Shown piece after piece: positions 9,186 to 17,930 of a stretch of DNA of 33,259 nucleotides (positions within the stretch are counted from its first letter, which is position 1; the number at the start of each line of letters is the position of its first letter). Under the pieces are notes generated by a model. It was not told the DNA's origin. It worked only from the letters and a program-made list of their open reading frames with translations, and did no database searches. The stretch comes from Isotricha intestinalis (Eukaryota > Ciliophora > Litostomatea > Vestibuliferida > Isotrichidae): contig JAJJLU010000535.1 in NCBI GenBank assembly GCA_023807065.1, forward strand, positions 1-33,259. The letters run 5' to 3'. Made by a program: the position numbers and the translations under genes.

Positions 9186-10343
9186 TTAATTAATTTCTAA
9201 TTTCCATATTTTAAAAGTTAAATAAGAATAACTGATAAAAATATCATTATCTAAAAATAAAAATCCATTGATAAAATTATTATGAGCATTTGTAACTACT
9301 TGAATAGATTCATAATTATCTTCTCTATAAATTTTTATATTTTTAGAAGCACCACAAACAAAAAATAATCTAAAAGACGGAATTTGGCATATATCATAAC
9401 ATTGAAAAGAATTATCAATTTCTCTTATAATAATTTTAGAATTAATATTAATTACTCTTATTTTATGATAAATTCCTCCACTAACAATAATATTATCATT
9501 TCCAATTTTTTGTAATGCATTTTTATTAAAGCATAAACCTTCTTTTATATTTTTAATTAATGAATAAAAATTCATATCCCAAAAAAAAGTACCAAAATTT
9601 CCAGCTGAAACAAACATATTATAATCATTTAATAATAAAAAACTTTTAATAGTTCCTGAATGAGTTAATATTATTTTACATTGATACTCATTATTTTCCA
9701 TTTTTTCCCATATTTTAAGTAAAGAATCATCAGAACAAGAAATAATATCTTCTTTATGGATATTATAATATGAAACTTTCCATATTCTATTTTCATGAGC
9801 ATTTAAAATTGTTTTAATATTTAAATATTCATTATTAATCAAAGACCATATTTTTATACTATTATCATAGGAACATGTTATAAAATTATTATTTCTTGGG
9901 TTTATATTTACATGATTGATATAATCTTCATGAGCATTAATTATTTTTTTTATTAATATTCCATCTTTATTAAAAATTCCTATTGATTTATCCATTGAAA
10001 CTGTTATAAAATTTTTATTTGGAAATACATCTATATGTGTTATCCAATTCTCATGTTCTGATATTGATTTAATTTCTTTTATTTTTATTTTTTTAATTTT
10101 TTCATTTTCAATTAACTTTTTTTCTAAGTTCTTTGTATTTATTTCCCTTAAGTTTCTTATTTCTGATTGTAATTTCATTACTTTTTCATTTAAGGATTTT
10201 ATTTGTAATTGATTGACTCTTTTAATACTTATCATTTCTTGTTTAATTGATTTATTTTCTTTTTCCAATGAATCAATTTTTTCAAATAAAATTTTAATTA
10301 ATTCTGGAATATTTTCATTTTTAAAGTTATTTAGATATTCCAT
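9186..10343 (-). CDS. Coiled-coil WD40 protein lacking the paralogs' N-terminal head
   Basis: This 385-residue protein begins directly with a coiled coil (about 10-90, including KILFEKIDSLEKENKSIKQ), followed by a WD40 propeller (about 95-385) with clear repeats: SMDKSIGIF, SYDNSIKIWS, SDDSLLKIWE and a final TFKIWKLE. It is a paralog of the genes at 10364 and 11894 (compare NIKIYREDNYESIQVV with DLRIYRYDNYECIQII). Unlike them it lacks the roughly 110-residue head. Its ATG lies only 20 bp after the stop codon of the upstream gene on the same strand. It is probably a scaffold protein; nothing in the sequence gives a specific role. The gene ends in TAA and is convergent with the MORN gene. Confidence 0.88.
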   Translation of the reverse strand: MEYLNNFKNENIPELIKILFEKIDSLEKENKSIKQEMISIKRVNQLQIKSLNEKVMKLQSEIRNLREINTKNLEKKLIENEKIKKIKIKEIKSISEHENWITHIDVFPNKNFITVSMDKSIGIFNKDGILIKKIINAHEDYINHVNINPRNNNFITCSYDNSIKIWSLINNEYLNIKTILNAHENRIWKVSYYNIHKEDIISCSDDSLLKIWEKMENNEYQCKIILTHSGTIKSFLLLNDYNMFVSAGNFGTFFWDMNFYSLIKNIKEGLCFNKNALQKIGNDNIIVSGGIYHKIRVININSKIIIREIDNSFQCYDICQIPSFRLFFVCGASKNIKIYREDNYESIQVVTNAHNNFINGFLFLDNDIFISYSYLTFKIWKLEIN

Positions 10344-10363
10344 TATAAAAAAAATTATATTAA

Positions 10364-11839
10364 TTAAATAATAATGTGTTCTTCATCATCCTCAATTGAT
10401 TGATCATCAAACTCATAAACATTAAAAAACATGTCAGAAGAAGCAAGAAGGAAATAATTTTTTAAAACACAGAACCCATTAATAAATGCTAAGTTAGATG
10501 TAATAGAAGTATAATAAGAATAATCATCACTATTATATATATAAATTTTACCATTATTTAAACCAACAAGAAAAATATTTTTTTCTTCAATTAAATATAA
10601 ACTCCAACAATCATCAGAAAGTTTAATTTCTTTTTCGGTTTTTTCTGTTTTTAAATTAATTATTTTTATTTTTTTTTTTTTTGATAAATGAAAAGCAATT
10701 CTGTTTCTATCAAGTTTACATATTCCATTTTGAAGATAACATTTAATATCCTCTATTCTTTTTATAATTTGAAGAGTAATATAATTAATCAAATAAGCAG
10801 ATTTGTTTGTTCCAACTATTAAAATTCCTTCTTCTTCAATAAATAATAAACCTCCAATTCTTTCATCTATATAAGGTAAAAATATTGAAGATCTTAATTG
10901 ATAATTTTGTAACTTTGAATTTTTTCTTAAAATTAAAAGTAAATTTTCATAATTTTGATTATTACAATAACATACCAATTCATTTTTTATACAAATAAAA
11001 CCTTTCCAAATTAAATTAATTTCTTTAGAAAAATTAGTTACATACTTTATTTTAATTTTGTTATTTTCAAAAATAATTTGAGGTTCATAACTTCCCTCTT
11101 TATTTTTTACAAATTCTATAATTTTGTTACCCAAAAAAATAAAAGAATTTTCATTTATTATAATAATTTCTCCATATTCTTCTATTTTTGTTTCTATATT
11201 TTGGATAATCTGAAAATTTTCATTCCAAATTTTTAAATTTATATTATCTTTAGTAATAAATTTTCCAGATGGAAAAGATTTTATCGAAACAATCACACTT
11301 TCACCGACTTTGATTTTTTTGACATATTTTAAATTTATGTTTGAATTTTTTTTCAATTTTTTGATTTTTTTATTAATTTCAGAAATTCTTATTACAAATT
11401 CATTTATTATTTCTGTTTCTTTTACAATTGAATTTTTAATTTGCTTTTCATTTATTCTTTGAATTTGATTTTCTATTTTTTCTAATCTATTAAAAATTAG
11501 ATTTGATTCGGTATTAAATAATAAACCCATTAATTCCGGATTAATGTCTTTATTATTATTTTTTAAAACTAAATCAATATCATCAATATCAGTAGTTATT
11601 TTTAATGTAATACTTTCATGATTATCAATGATATTTATCTTTGAATTTAATAATTTTTGTTTTATTTGTTCACAACTCATATTATCTTCAAAAAAGAAAT
11701 GTTTTTTTTTCAATTCATTTAAATCAAATCCAGAACGATAGATAATGTCATTTTCATTATATGCTATTATCAATATTGAATTATATAATGATATATCAAT
11801 TTTATCAAGTATAGAGTTTTTTATGCTTTCTTCTGTCAT
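10364..11839 (-). CDS. Head-coiled-coil-propeller protein, divergent WD40
   Basis: This 491-residue protein has an N-terminal head (about 1-105) of alternating strands with the pattern DIIYRSGFDLNELKKK, followed by a helix similar to the corresponding part of the gene at 11894. A coiled coil (about 120-170) and a beta-propeller-like region (about 175-480) follow. The propeller is poor in canonical WD dipeptides but keeps blades such as INLKIWNENFQIIQNIE and GKIYIYNSDDYSYYTSI, which align with its paralogs. The protein ends in an acidic tail (DDEEHIII) before TAA. It starts 54 bp from the divergent gene at 11894 and is followed 20 bp later by the headless paralog. Function is not known; I infer an oligomeric scaffold. 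Confidence 0.83.
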   Translation of the reverse strand: MTEESIKNSILDKIDISLYNSILIIAYNENDIIYRSGFDLNELKKKHFFFEDNMSCEQIKQKLLNSKINIIDNHESITLKITTDIDDIDLVLKNNNKDINPELMGLLFNTESNLIFNRLEKIENQIQRINEKQIKNSIVKETEIINEFVIRISEINKKIKKLKKNSNINLKYVKKIKVGESVIVSIKSFPSGKFITKDNINLKIWNENFQIIQNIETKIEEYGEIIIINENSFIFLGNKIIEFVKNKEGSYEPQIIFENNKIKIKYVTNFSKEINLIWKGFICIKNELVCYCNNQNYENLLLILRKNSKLQNYQLRSSIFLPYIDERIGGLLFIEEEGILIVGTNKSAYLINYITLQIIKRIEDIKCYLQNGICKLDRNRIAFHLSKKKKIKIINLKTEKTEKEIKLSDDCWSLYLIEEKNIFLVGLNNGKIYIYNSDDYSYYTSITSNLAFINGFCVLKNYFLLASSDMFFNVYEFDDQSIEDDEEHIII

Positions 11840-11893
11840 CTTTTTGAGAATTATTTATTTTTAAAATCAAAAAAAAAATAGATACAAATTAAT
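11840..11893. promoter_or_regulatory. 54-bp divergent intergenic region
   Basis: Only 54 bases separate the start codons of two divergent paralogous WD40 genes. The spacer is nearly all A/T, with an A10 run just upstream of the plus-strand gene. It must hold at least part of both 5' leaders, and probably a shared bidirectional promoter unless each promoter lies within the other gene. No specific element is recognised. Confidence 0.4.
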
Positions 11894-13297
11894 ATGTCAA
11901 ATTATGAATTAAATTTTTTAAAAACAATTGAATTTAATCATAAAGTTTGGAATATAAGTATAATTACACAGTTTTCTTCAATTTTAATACAATTTTACAG
12001 TAAAAATTCTTTTTATTTATATGAGTCAATTTTGACCTTAAATGAATTGCAAACTATTTTTAATAATAATCTATCAATAAAAGAATTTTTTCAAATTATT
12101 TTATCGAATTTAATAGATGAAAAAAACTTTAAAATTGAAAATAATAATAATAATATTAAATTATTATTCTTAACACAAAATAAAATAGAAATTATTCTTG
12201 AAAATAAAATCTTTTCATCGAATATTCTCCAAAAAATAATAGAAAACATTGAATTAATAAAAAAGGAAAATGAAGAAATAAAATTAGAATTATCATATAC
12301 AAAAAAAGAAATAAAGTCATTAAATGAAAAAATAAAATTTTTGGAAGATAAAAACAAAATAATTTTTGAAACAGAAAAACAAAATAATCCAACAATTAAC
12401 ACAAATTTAGAATTTAAAAAAACTTTAAATGCACATGAAAGTGGCATAACTTCAATAAATTTTTTTCCTTCAGGAGATTTAATATCAGTTTCATATGATA
12501 AATCAATAAAATTTTGGAGTAAAAATGATTTTCAATTAACAAATAAAATACAAAATGCTCATGAAAAAAATATTAATTATGTTTATATTAAAGACTCAAA
12601 TAATTTTATTACATGTTCAGCAGATAAAAATATTAAATTCTGGAATAAAATAAATAATAATTGGATTAAATCAGATGAAATTGCTAATGCTCATAAAGAT
12701 TCAATAAATAAATGTATTTATTATATAAATGATAAAATAATTTCATGCTCAAAAGATAGAACAATAAAATTATGGCAAAAAGAAAATTCATTAAATTATC
12801 AATGTGAGACTATATTCACTCATTCAGATTATATAAAATCAATATTATATTTAAATGACAAAAATTATTTAATATCATCAGGTGGAGATGGAACAAAAAT
12901 TTGGAATTTAAATAATAAAGAAAATATAATATCAATTCCAGAAGCAAAATGTTATGGAACAAATGCTTTAATTAGATTAGATTATTATAGAATTATAGTT
13001 GGAGGAGATGATATAAAGATAATATCTTTACCCCAATTAAAAATTATAAAATCTATTAATAATCAATCTACATGTTGGGGTCTTTGTTCTATTGAAAATG
13101 AAGGTATATTTATTAGTGGTGGGTGGATGCATGATTTAAGAATTTATAGATATGATAATTATGAATGTATTCAAATAATTAAAAATGTTCATAATGGGAG
13201 TATTGAAGGGATTATTTATTATAATAATGAATTAATTTTATCTTATGCTAATGATAACATAATTAAATTATGGAAAATTAAAAAGAATTTAATTTAA
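11894..13297 (+). CDS. SAS-6/XRCC4-like head, coiled coil and WD40 propeller protein
   Basis: This 467-residue protein has three parts. Residues 1-112 are a beta-rich head (FNHKVWNISI, then YESILTLNELQTIF, then LSIKEFFQIIL) whose strand/helix order recalls the N-terminal heads of the SAS-6/XRCC4 superfamily; this is an inference from pattern, not a match. Residues 113-165 are a coiled coil with KKEN and EKIKFLEDK heptads, which follows the head just as in that superfamily. Residues 175-467 are a WD40 propeller with strong repeats (SYDKSIKFWS, SADKNIKFWN, SKDRTIKLWQ, NDNIIKLWK) and AHE/AHK at the GH positions. It is paralogous to the genes at 9186 and 10364. The gene ends in TAA and a 371-bp non-coding gap follows. 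Confidence 0.87.
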   Translation: MSNYELNFLKTIEFNHKVWNISIITQFSSILIQFYSKNSFYLYESILTLNELQTIFNNNLSIKEFFQIILSNLIDEKNFKIENNNNNIKLLFLTQNKIEIILENKIFSSNILQKIIENIELIKKENEEIKLELSYTKKEIKSLNEKIKFLEDKNKIIFETEKQNNPTINTNLEFKKTLNAHESGITSINFFPSGDLISVSYDKSIKFWSKNDFQLTNKIQNAHEKNINYVYIKDSNNFITCSADKNIKFWNKINNNWIKSDEIANAHKDSINKCIYYINDKIISCSKDRTIKLWQKENSLNYQCETIFTHSDYIKSILYLNDKNYLISSGGDGTKIWNLNNKENIISIPEAKCYGTNALIRLDYYRIIVGGDDIKIISLPQLKIIKSINNQSTCWGLCSIENEGIFISGGWMHDLRIYRYDNYECIQIIKNVHNGSIEGIIYYNNELILSYANDNIIKLWKIKKNLI

Positions 13298-13668
13298 TTT
13301 TAAAATTTTGATTTAATAAATTTTTTCACCCATTGGAAAAATGAGTTTAATATTCATCCATTTTTTAAATAATTAACTTCATCTAATTCTTTTTTTTCAC
13401 ACTTTGAATTCATAATTAAATTTTTCTTCTTAAATAGAATAATGCTTTTAATACCTTTATCTATTTCAAATTTACTATTTTTTAAATTTATTTAAATTAT
13501 TCTCTCATAGTCTTAATTACATATTTTCGAGTTTTATATGTTTAATTATTTTTTTAACAAATTAAGATTATATCGATAATTTTCCATTTAAAAAATTAAT
13601 CAAATATAAAACAAAAAAAATCATTATATAAAATATAATATGAATTTTATAACTAAATAAGAAATAAA
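13298..13668. other. 371-bp intergenic region, no gene seen
   Basis: This AT-rich gap contains the 3' region of the WD40 gene and the promoter of the small protein gene at 13669. I see no tRNA-like B box, no supported coding region and no repeat. The block at about 13327-13345 (CACCCATTGG) stands out only because it is less AT-rich than its surroundings. Confidence 0.5.
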
Positions 13669-14196
13669 ATGAAAGCTGATCATGAATACTCAACAACTTA
13701 TGATGTAATAGGAGATTACTATTATACAGGAGATCACTTATTATTTGGAAATAGAATCCCACCATCAGAAAAACAATTTTTAGAAAGGCCATTTCAAGCA
13801 ATATCATTTAAATTTGAAAGAGGTGTAGATGAAACAAAAAAAAATGAAGTTAATGAAGATAGTATTGAAAGTATACTTGAAAGAAGAAGAAATAGACCTC
13901 CTCCAGATTTTGATAAATGGGAACCTAATTTAAAACAAAAAATTAACAAAGATTTATATTATCCTCTTCCTAAACCTTATGAACCAAAAGATCATTTAAA
14001 AAATTCTAGACCTGTTTACATTGTTGAACCTGAAACTATCCCTTTAACTACTTATCAAAGAAGTTATGAAAATTTCCTTGTTCCTTATTATAAACATAAA
14101 AGATATTATAATTTAAGATATCCTTTTTATAACGATTATATTATGAATCCCAAGAGACCTAATTATCATGAAGTTTGTAAAAGTTCTAAGTATTAA
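13669..14196 (+). CDS. Small Pro/Tyr-rich protein of unknown function
   Basis: This 175-residue protein is rich in Tyr, Pro, Lys and Arg and has no membrane segment, signal peptide or recognised domain. It contains ERRRNRPPPDFDKWEP and several YxxPxxP-like segments (LYYPLPKPYEPK). This extended, proline-studded style resembles many small ciliary microtubule-inner or microtubule-associated proteins, but I cannot assign it to a named family. It lies 104 bp upstream of the EF-hand gene on the same strand. The start codon follows an A-rich leader (AAATAAAATG) and the stop is TAA. Confidence 0.72.
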   Translation: MKADHEYSTTYDVIGDYYYTGDHLLFGNRIPPSEKQFLERPFQAISFKFERGVDETKKNEVNEDSIESILERRRNRPPPDFDKWEPNLKQKINKDLYYPLPKPYEPKDHLKNSRPVYIVEPETIPLTTYQRSYENFLVPYYKHKRYYNLRYPFYNDYIMNPKRPNYHEVCKSSKY

Positions 14197-14300
14197 AGTA
14201 AATTTTATTTTTAAAAATATATTTATTTGTTTTTATTATTTTTAATATGTGTTTTATTTCTTTTTTTGTGTTAATTTAAAGTTTTTATAATTAATTTTTA

Positions 14301-16130
14301 ATGGATATTAATTTGGAATTAACAAAAAAATTTGAATGTCAAATTTTAAGTGTTCTTTCTAGTATATCAGGAAATGATCCTAATAAAGAAAAAAATATAT
14401 TATATAATTTATTTGGTTCATTCGATTATAATAGAACTGGAGTTATTGATATAGATTCTTGGTTTAAAATTATAAGAAAATTAGGATTAAATTCTTTGAA
14501 TGATAGAGATATAACAAATTTATTCTATATTTATGATGTTAACGGAAGTAATTGTATTAATTATAATGAATTTATTCAGTATATCCTCTTTTCAAGAGAT
14601 AAAATTAATTTTGATAATATAATTCAACAATTCATTCAAAAAATAAATTCTAATAATGGAGTTAATTATTTTTTATTATTATCTCAATTAATTAAACACA
14701 CAAATAATGTTCTTCTTAATTTAACATTCGATAATTTTATTGCTGTTTTTCATGAAGCTAAAATAGATTTAGATGAAAAACAATTAAAACATATTTTTTA
14801 TAAGCTAGATAGGGAAGGAAAAGGATTTATAAGTATTAATGATTTATTATATTTGATAAGTAATAAAAATATAAGTGAAGAAAGAAAAATTTTAATTGTT
14901 GATAAATTTTCAAAAATGGATTTACAAAAATTTGGATATGTTGATATTCAAACAGTTAAAAATACATTTAATCCAAAAGGCCATCCTGATGTAGTTAATG
15001 GAATTAGAAGTGAATATGAAGTTTTAAATGAATTTATGTTAACTTTTGACATTTTCTTAAAATTTAAAAGAATTAGTGGAAAAATTTCATATCAAGAATT
15101 TTTAGAATATTATTCAATAATAAGTGCTTCGATTAATGATGAAAATTATTTTTATGAAATAATGGAAGGAGTATGGCCTAATGATAATTTAAATATTCAG
15201 AATACTAATTATCAAAACAATCCAAATATTAATTTTCAAAATACTTTCAATCAAAACAAACCAAATATTAATTTTCAAAATACTTATAATCAAAACCAAA
15301 TAATTAATATTCAAAATACTAATAATAATAATCAAAATATTAACATTCAAAATTTAGACCAAAATTTTAACACCGAAAATAATTATAATGAAAATATGAA
15401 TATTCAAAATGGTGTTAATTTAAGAATTCAAAATCCAAATAATAATAACAATAAATTAAATGAAGTTAGTATTAATGAGGAAAATAACAGTCAAATGACA
15501 ATAGATATAAAAGAAATAGATCCAATAAAAAGACCATGTAAAGAAAATCCTCAATATCCTATAATAGCATTAAGAAGTATGTTAGTTTCAAAAGGATTAA
15601 ATGCAATATTTGATTTTGAAAATAAATTATCTCAAAGTGATGTTTATAATACAGGAAAAATAGATAAAAAAACTTTTGAAAGAATAATTTCTACATATAA
15701 TTTCCCACATACAAATGAATGTATAGATGTATTATTTTCAATATTTGATTATAGAAATTCGGGGATAATGGATTACGACTTTTTAATAAGAGCTTTAAGT
15801 GGAAATATGAATGAAAGAAGATTTTATTTTGTTAAAAAATTATATTATTCATTAAATCCTGATATTAATGGTAATATTAATATAGATACTTTAAAAAAAA
15901 TTTTTAATGCTTCTAAACATCCTGAAGTTATTTCTAGAAAAAGAAGAAGTGATGATTTATTTAAAGAATTTTTTGATTCCATTGATTGTCTTAAAAATTA
16001 TAGAAAAAGTAATTCATTGAATACTTTAACTTATGAAGAGTTTTTATTCTTTTATACTCAAATTTCACTGAGTTATAAAAATGATTCTGATTTTGAGAAT
16101 ATTAATTTAAGTTTTTGGAATTTAAAATAA
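14301..16130 (+). CDS. Double calcyphosin-like EF-hand protein with Asn-rich linker
   Basis: This 609-residue protein has two similar halves joined by an Asn/Gln-rich linker (about 300-390). The N-terminal half has EF-hand-like loops DYNRTGVIDIDSW, DVNGSNCINYNEF and DREGKGFISINDL, then a degenerate fourth (DLQKFGYVDIQTV). It ends with GHPDVVNGIRSEYEV and ISYQEFLEYYSIISASI, the hallmark C-terminal segment of calcyphosin/CAPSL-type proteins. The C-terminal half repeats the scheme with weaker loops (SDVYNTGKIDKKTF, DYRNSGIMDYDFL, NPDINGNINIDTL), then SKHPEVISRKRRSDD and LTYEEFLFFYTQISLSY. Many C-half loops lack acidic ligands, so calcium binding there is doubtful. Calcyphosin-like proteins are often ciliary or flagellar; a ciliary role here is inference. 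The TRIM-like gene at 16175 follows after 44 bp. Confidence 0.87.
   Translation: MDINLELTKKFECQILSVLSSISGNDPNKEKNILYNLFGSFDYNRTGVIDIDSWFKIIRKLGLNSLNDRDITNLFYIYDVNGSNCINYNEFIQYILFSRDKINFDNIIQQFIQKINSNNGVNYFLLLSQLIKHTNNVLLNLTFDNFIAVFHEAKIDLDEKQLKHIFYKLDREGKGFISINDLLYLISNKNISEERKILIVDKFSKMDLQKFGYVDIQTVKNTFNPKGHPDVVNGIRSEYEVLNEFMLTFDIFLKFKRISGKISYQEFLEYYSIISASINDENYFYEIMEGVWPNDNLNIQNTNYQNNPNINFQNTFNQNKPNINFQNTYNQNQIINIQNTNNNNQNINIQNLDQNFNTENNYNENMNIQNGVNLRIQNPNNNNNKLNEVSINEENNSQMTIDIKEIDPIKRPCKENPQYPIIALRSMLVSKGLNAIFDFENKLSQSDVYNTGKIDKKTFERIISTYNFPHTNECIDVLFSIFDYRNSGIMDYDFLIRALSGNMNERRFYFVKKLYYSLNPDINGNINIDTLKKIFNASKHPEVISRKRRSDDLFKEFFDSIDCLKNYRKSNSLNTLTYEEFLFFYTQISLSYKNDSDFENINLSFWNLK
15201..15354 (+). 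repeat. In-frame tandem repeat coding for the Asn/Gln-rich linker
   Basis: About four imperfect units of 36-39 bp encode NTNYQNNPNINFQ, NTFNQNKPNINFQ, NTYNQNQIINIQ and NTNNNNQNINIQ. The DNA unit contains CCAAATATTAATTTTCAAAATACT. The repeat stays in frame and separates the two EF-hand halves. It is a likely site of length variation. Confidence 0.8.
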
Positions 16131-16174
16131 AAAATAAAAATTAATTATTTTAAATATTAAAAGAATTAAAAATA

Positions 16175-17869
16175 ATGGATGATAACCAAAAATTAGATAA
16201 TGAATTAATTTTAAATAATTGTTTTAGATGTAATAAATGTAATTCAATATTATTTTTAGAACTTAATTATGAAAACAATGAACCTATAATTAATTATAAA
16301 TGTACCCAAAAACATTTTGGAAAAGAATTTATATCAAAATTCCTTGATATAAATAAACAAAAAATAAAAAATACAAAACAAAATAAATGTTATAAATGTA
16401 AAAAAGAATATAATATTAACAATATTTATAAATGTATAACTTGCAATCAAATATTTTGTAATGAATGTCAAAAAATTCTTAATTTTTCAAAAGAAAGACA
16501 TAAATTCATAGAATTATGTAATTTCGATTTTACATGTCCATTTCATATAAATAAATATTTATATTATTGTTATAAATGTAATCAAAATTTATGTATATAT
16601 TGTTTGGATTTTCATAAAAATCATCAAATCAATGAATTATCTAAAATTATTCATGAAAAGAAATTTGATAAATTAAGGAATAATATATTATTATATGAAG
16701 AAAAAATAAATCAAATTTTAAGAATCAAAGATGAAATTTTAATTCATTTAACTGATTTTATAAATATAAATAATAAAATATTACAATATTTTAAAGATAT
16801 GTTATCAATATATGATAATTATTCAAAATTTACGAAAAATAATTATTATTTTTCAATTAATTTACAAAATATAGAATTGAATATACAAAGAAATCAAATG
16901 AACTGTAAAGAAATGATTACAAAAATTGAAGAAATAAATTATTTTATATCTCAATTCTCATATTCAACTTTGAAAAACAAAGGAATTTTAAATGCACATT
17001 ATAAACCAATAAATCATTTAGATGTATTAAATGATGGAAGATTAATTTCTTCATTTTCTGATGGTTTAATTAATATATATAATAAAGATTATCATAATAT
17101 AGATATAATACTTAAAGTTCATAATGAAAATGTTTTATATTTTACTCAATTATTAGATAATAGATTAATAACTTGTTCAACAGATTCAACAATGAAAATA
17201 GTTAAAATATTAAATAATAATAATTATCAAGTTGATCAAACTTTATTTGGTCATAATGAACAAATTGAAAAAGTTATTCAATACAATAATAATTTACTTA
17301 TATCAATTTCAATAGATCAAAATATGAAAGTTTGGGAAAAAAAAGAAAATGATTTACAATATATATGTACAAGAACAATTCAATATGAAGAAAAACAAAC
17401 AAATGCAAATGCAATAATAATAAATAAAAACGAATTTGCAACATTGTCTTGTGATGTTATTAAATTTTGGAATCTACATTTTGATAATTTTAAAAAGATA
17501 ACTAATATAAAACCTTCAATTTTTTCTCAATCAATGGAAATGATTAATTATGATTTATTATGTATAGTTTGTAAAGATTATTTTGGCTTTTGTTTTATAA
17601 AAATATCAACTCATCAAATAATGTTAAGAATAAAGGGACCAAGAGTAATTTTTTCTTTAATTAAATGCAAAAATAATTCTTTTGCTGTTTCTATGCTTGA
17701 TGAAAAGAGTAAAATATGTATTACCAAATATAAATTTGAAAATGATGATTTTATAAAAATTTTTGAAAATAAAAATGCACATATTAAACTAATTTTAACT
17801 TTAACCGAATTAAATAATGGAGAAATTGTTACAGGAAGTAATGATGGTATAATTAAATTTTGGATTTAA
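16175..17869 (+). CDS. TRIM-like protein: zinc finger, two B-boxes, coiled coil, WD40 propeller
   Basis: This 564-residue protein has the clearest zinc modules of the three paralogs. The N-terminal module has C19-x2-C22 and C43-x3-H47. The B-box1-like module has C72, C75, C87, C90, C95, C98 and H109. B-box2 has C121, H124, C132, C135, C140, C143, H147 and H150. A coiled-coil region (about 155-270) precedes the WD40 propeller (about 275-564), with repeats such as GLINIYN, STMKIVK, QNMKVWE and the final DGIIKFWI, directly followed by TAA. It is closest to the minus-strand gene at 4564 (compare NEAVNYFTQL with NENVLYFTQL). No E3-type RING is present, so a ubiquitin-ligase role cannot be claimed from the sequence. 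Confidence 0.88.
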   Translation: MDDNQKLDNELILNNCFRCNKCNSILFLELNYENNEPIINYKCTQKHFGKEFISKFLDINKQKIKNTKQNKCYKCKKEYNINNIYKCITCNQIFCNECQKILNFSKERHKFIELCNFDFTCPFHINKYLYYCYKCNQNLCIYCLDFHKNHQINELSKIIHEKKFDKLRNNILLYEEKINQILRIKDEILIHLTDFININNKILQYFKDMLSIYDNYSKFTKNNYYFSINLQNIELNIQRNQMNCKEMITKIEEINYFISQFSYSTLKNKGILNAHYKPINHLDVLNDGRLISSFSDGLINIYNKDYHNIDIILKVHNENVLYFTQLLDNRLITCSTDSTMKIVKILNNNNYQVDQTLFGHNEQIEKVIQYNNNLLISISIDQNMKVWEKKENDLQYICTRTIQYEEKQTNANAIIINKNEFATLSCDVIKFWNLHFDNFKKITNIKPSIFSQSMEMINYDLLCIVCKDYFGFCFIKISTHQIMLRIKGPRVIFSLIKCKNNSFAVSMLDEKSKICITKYKFENDDFIKIFENKNAHIKLILTLTELNNGEIVTGSNDGIIKFWI

Positions 17870-17930
17870 CTTTTATTAATACTTTTGATGTAATAAATAA
17901 TTGTTTAAAACTATATATTTTTTAATAATC

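Noticed and set aside
9186..11839. A prokaryote-like operon of two WD40 genes
   Set aside because: The telomere, protein families and AT-rich leaders without Shine-Dalgarno sites point to eukaryotic nuclear DNA; close spacing alone does not show an operon, so it is listed only as a question.
12091..12447. Minus-strand hydrophobic open frames opposite the gene at 11894
   Set aside because: Phe/Ile/Leu-rich antisense of a Lys/Asn/Glu-rich coiled coil; typical shadow frames in AT-rich DNA.
13568..13807. Minus-strand 79-codon frame with hydrophobic segments
   Set aside because: It overlaps the start of the better-supported plus-strand gene at 13669, and its hydrophobicity is a by-product of the complement of charged codons.
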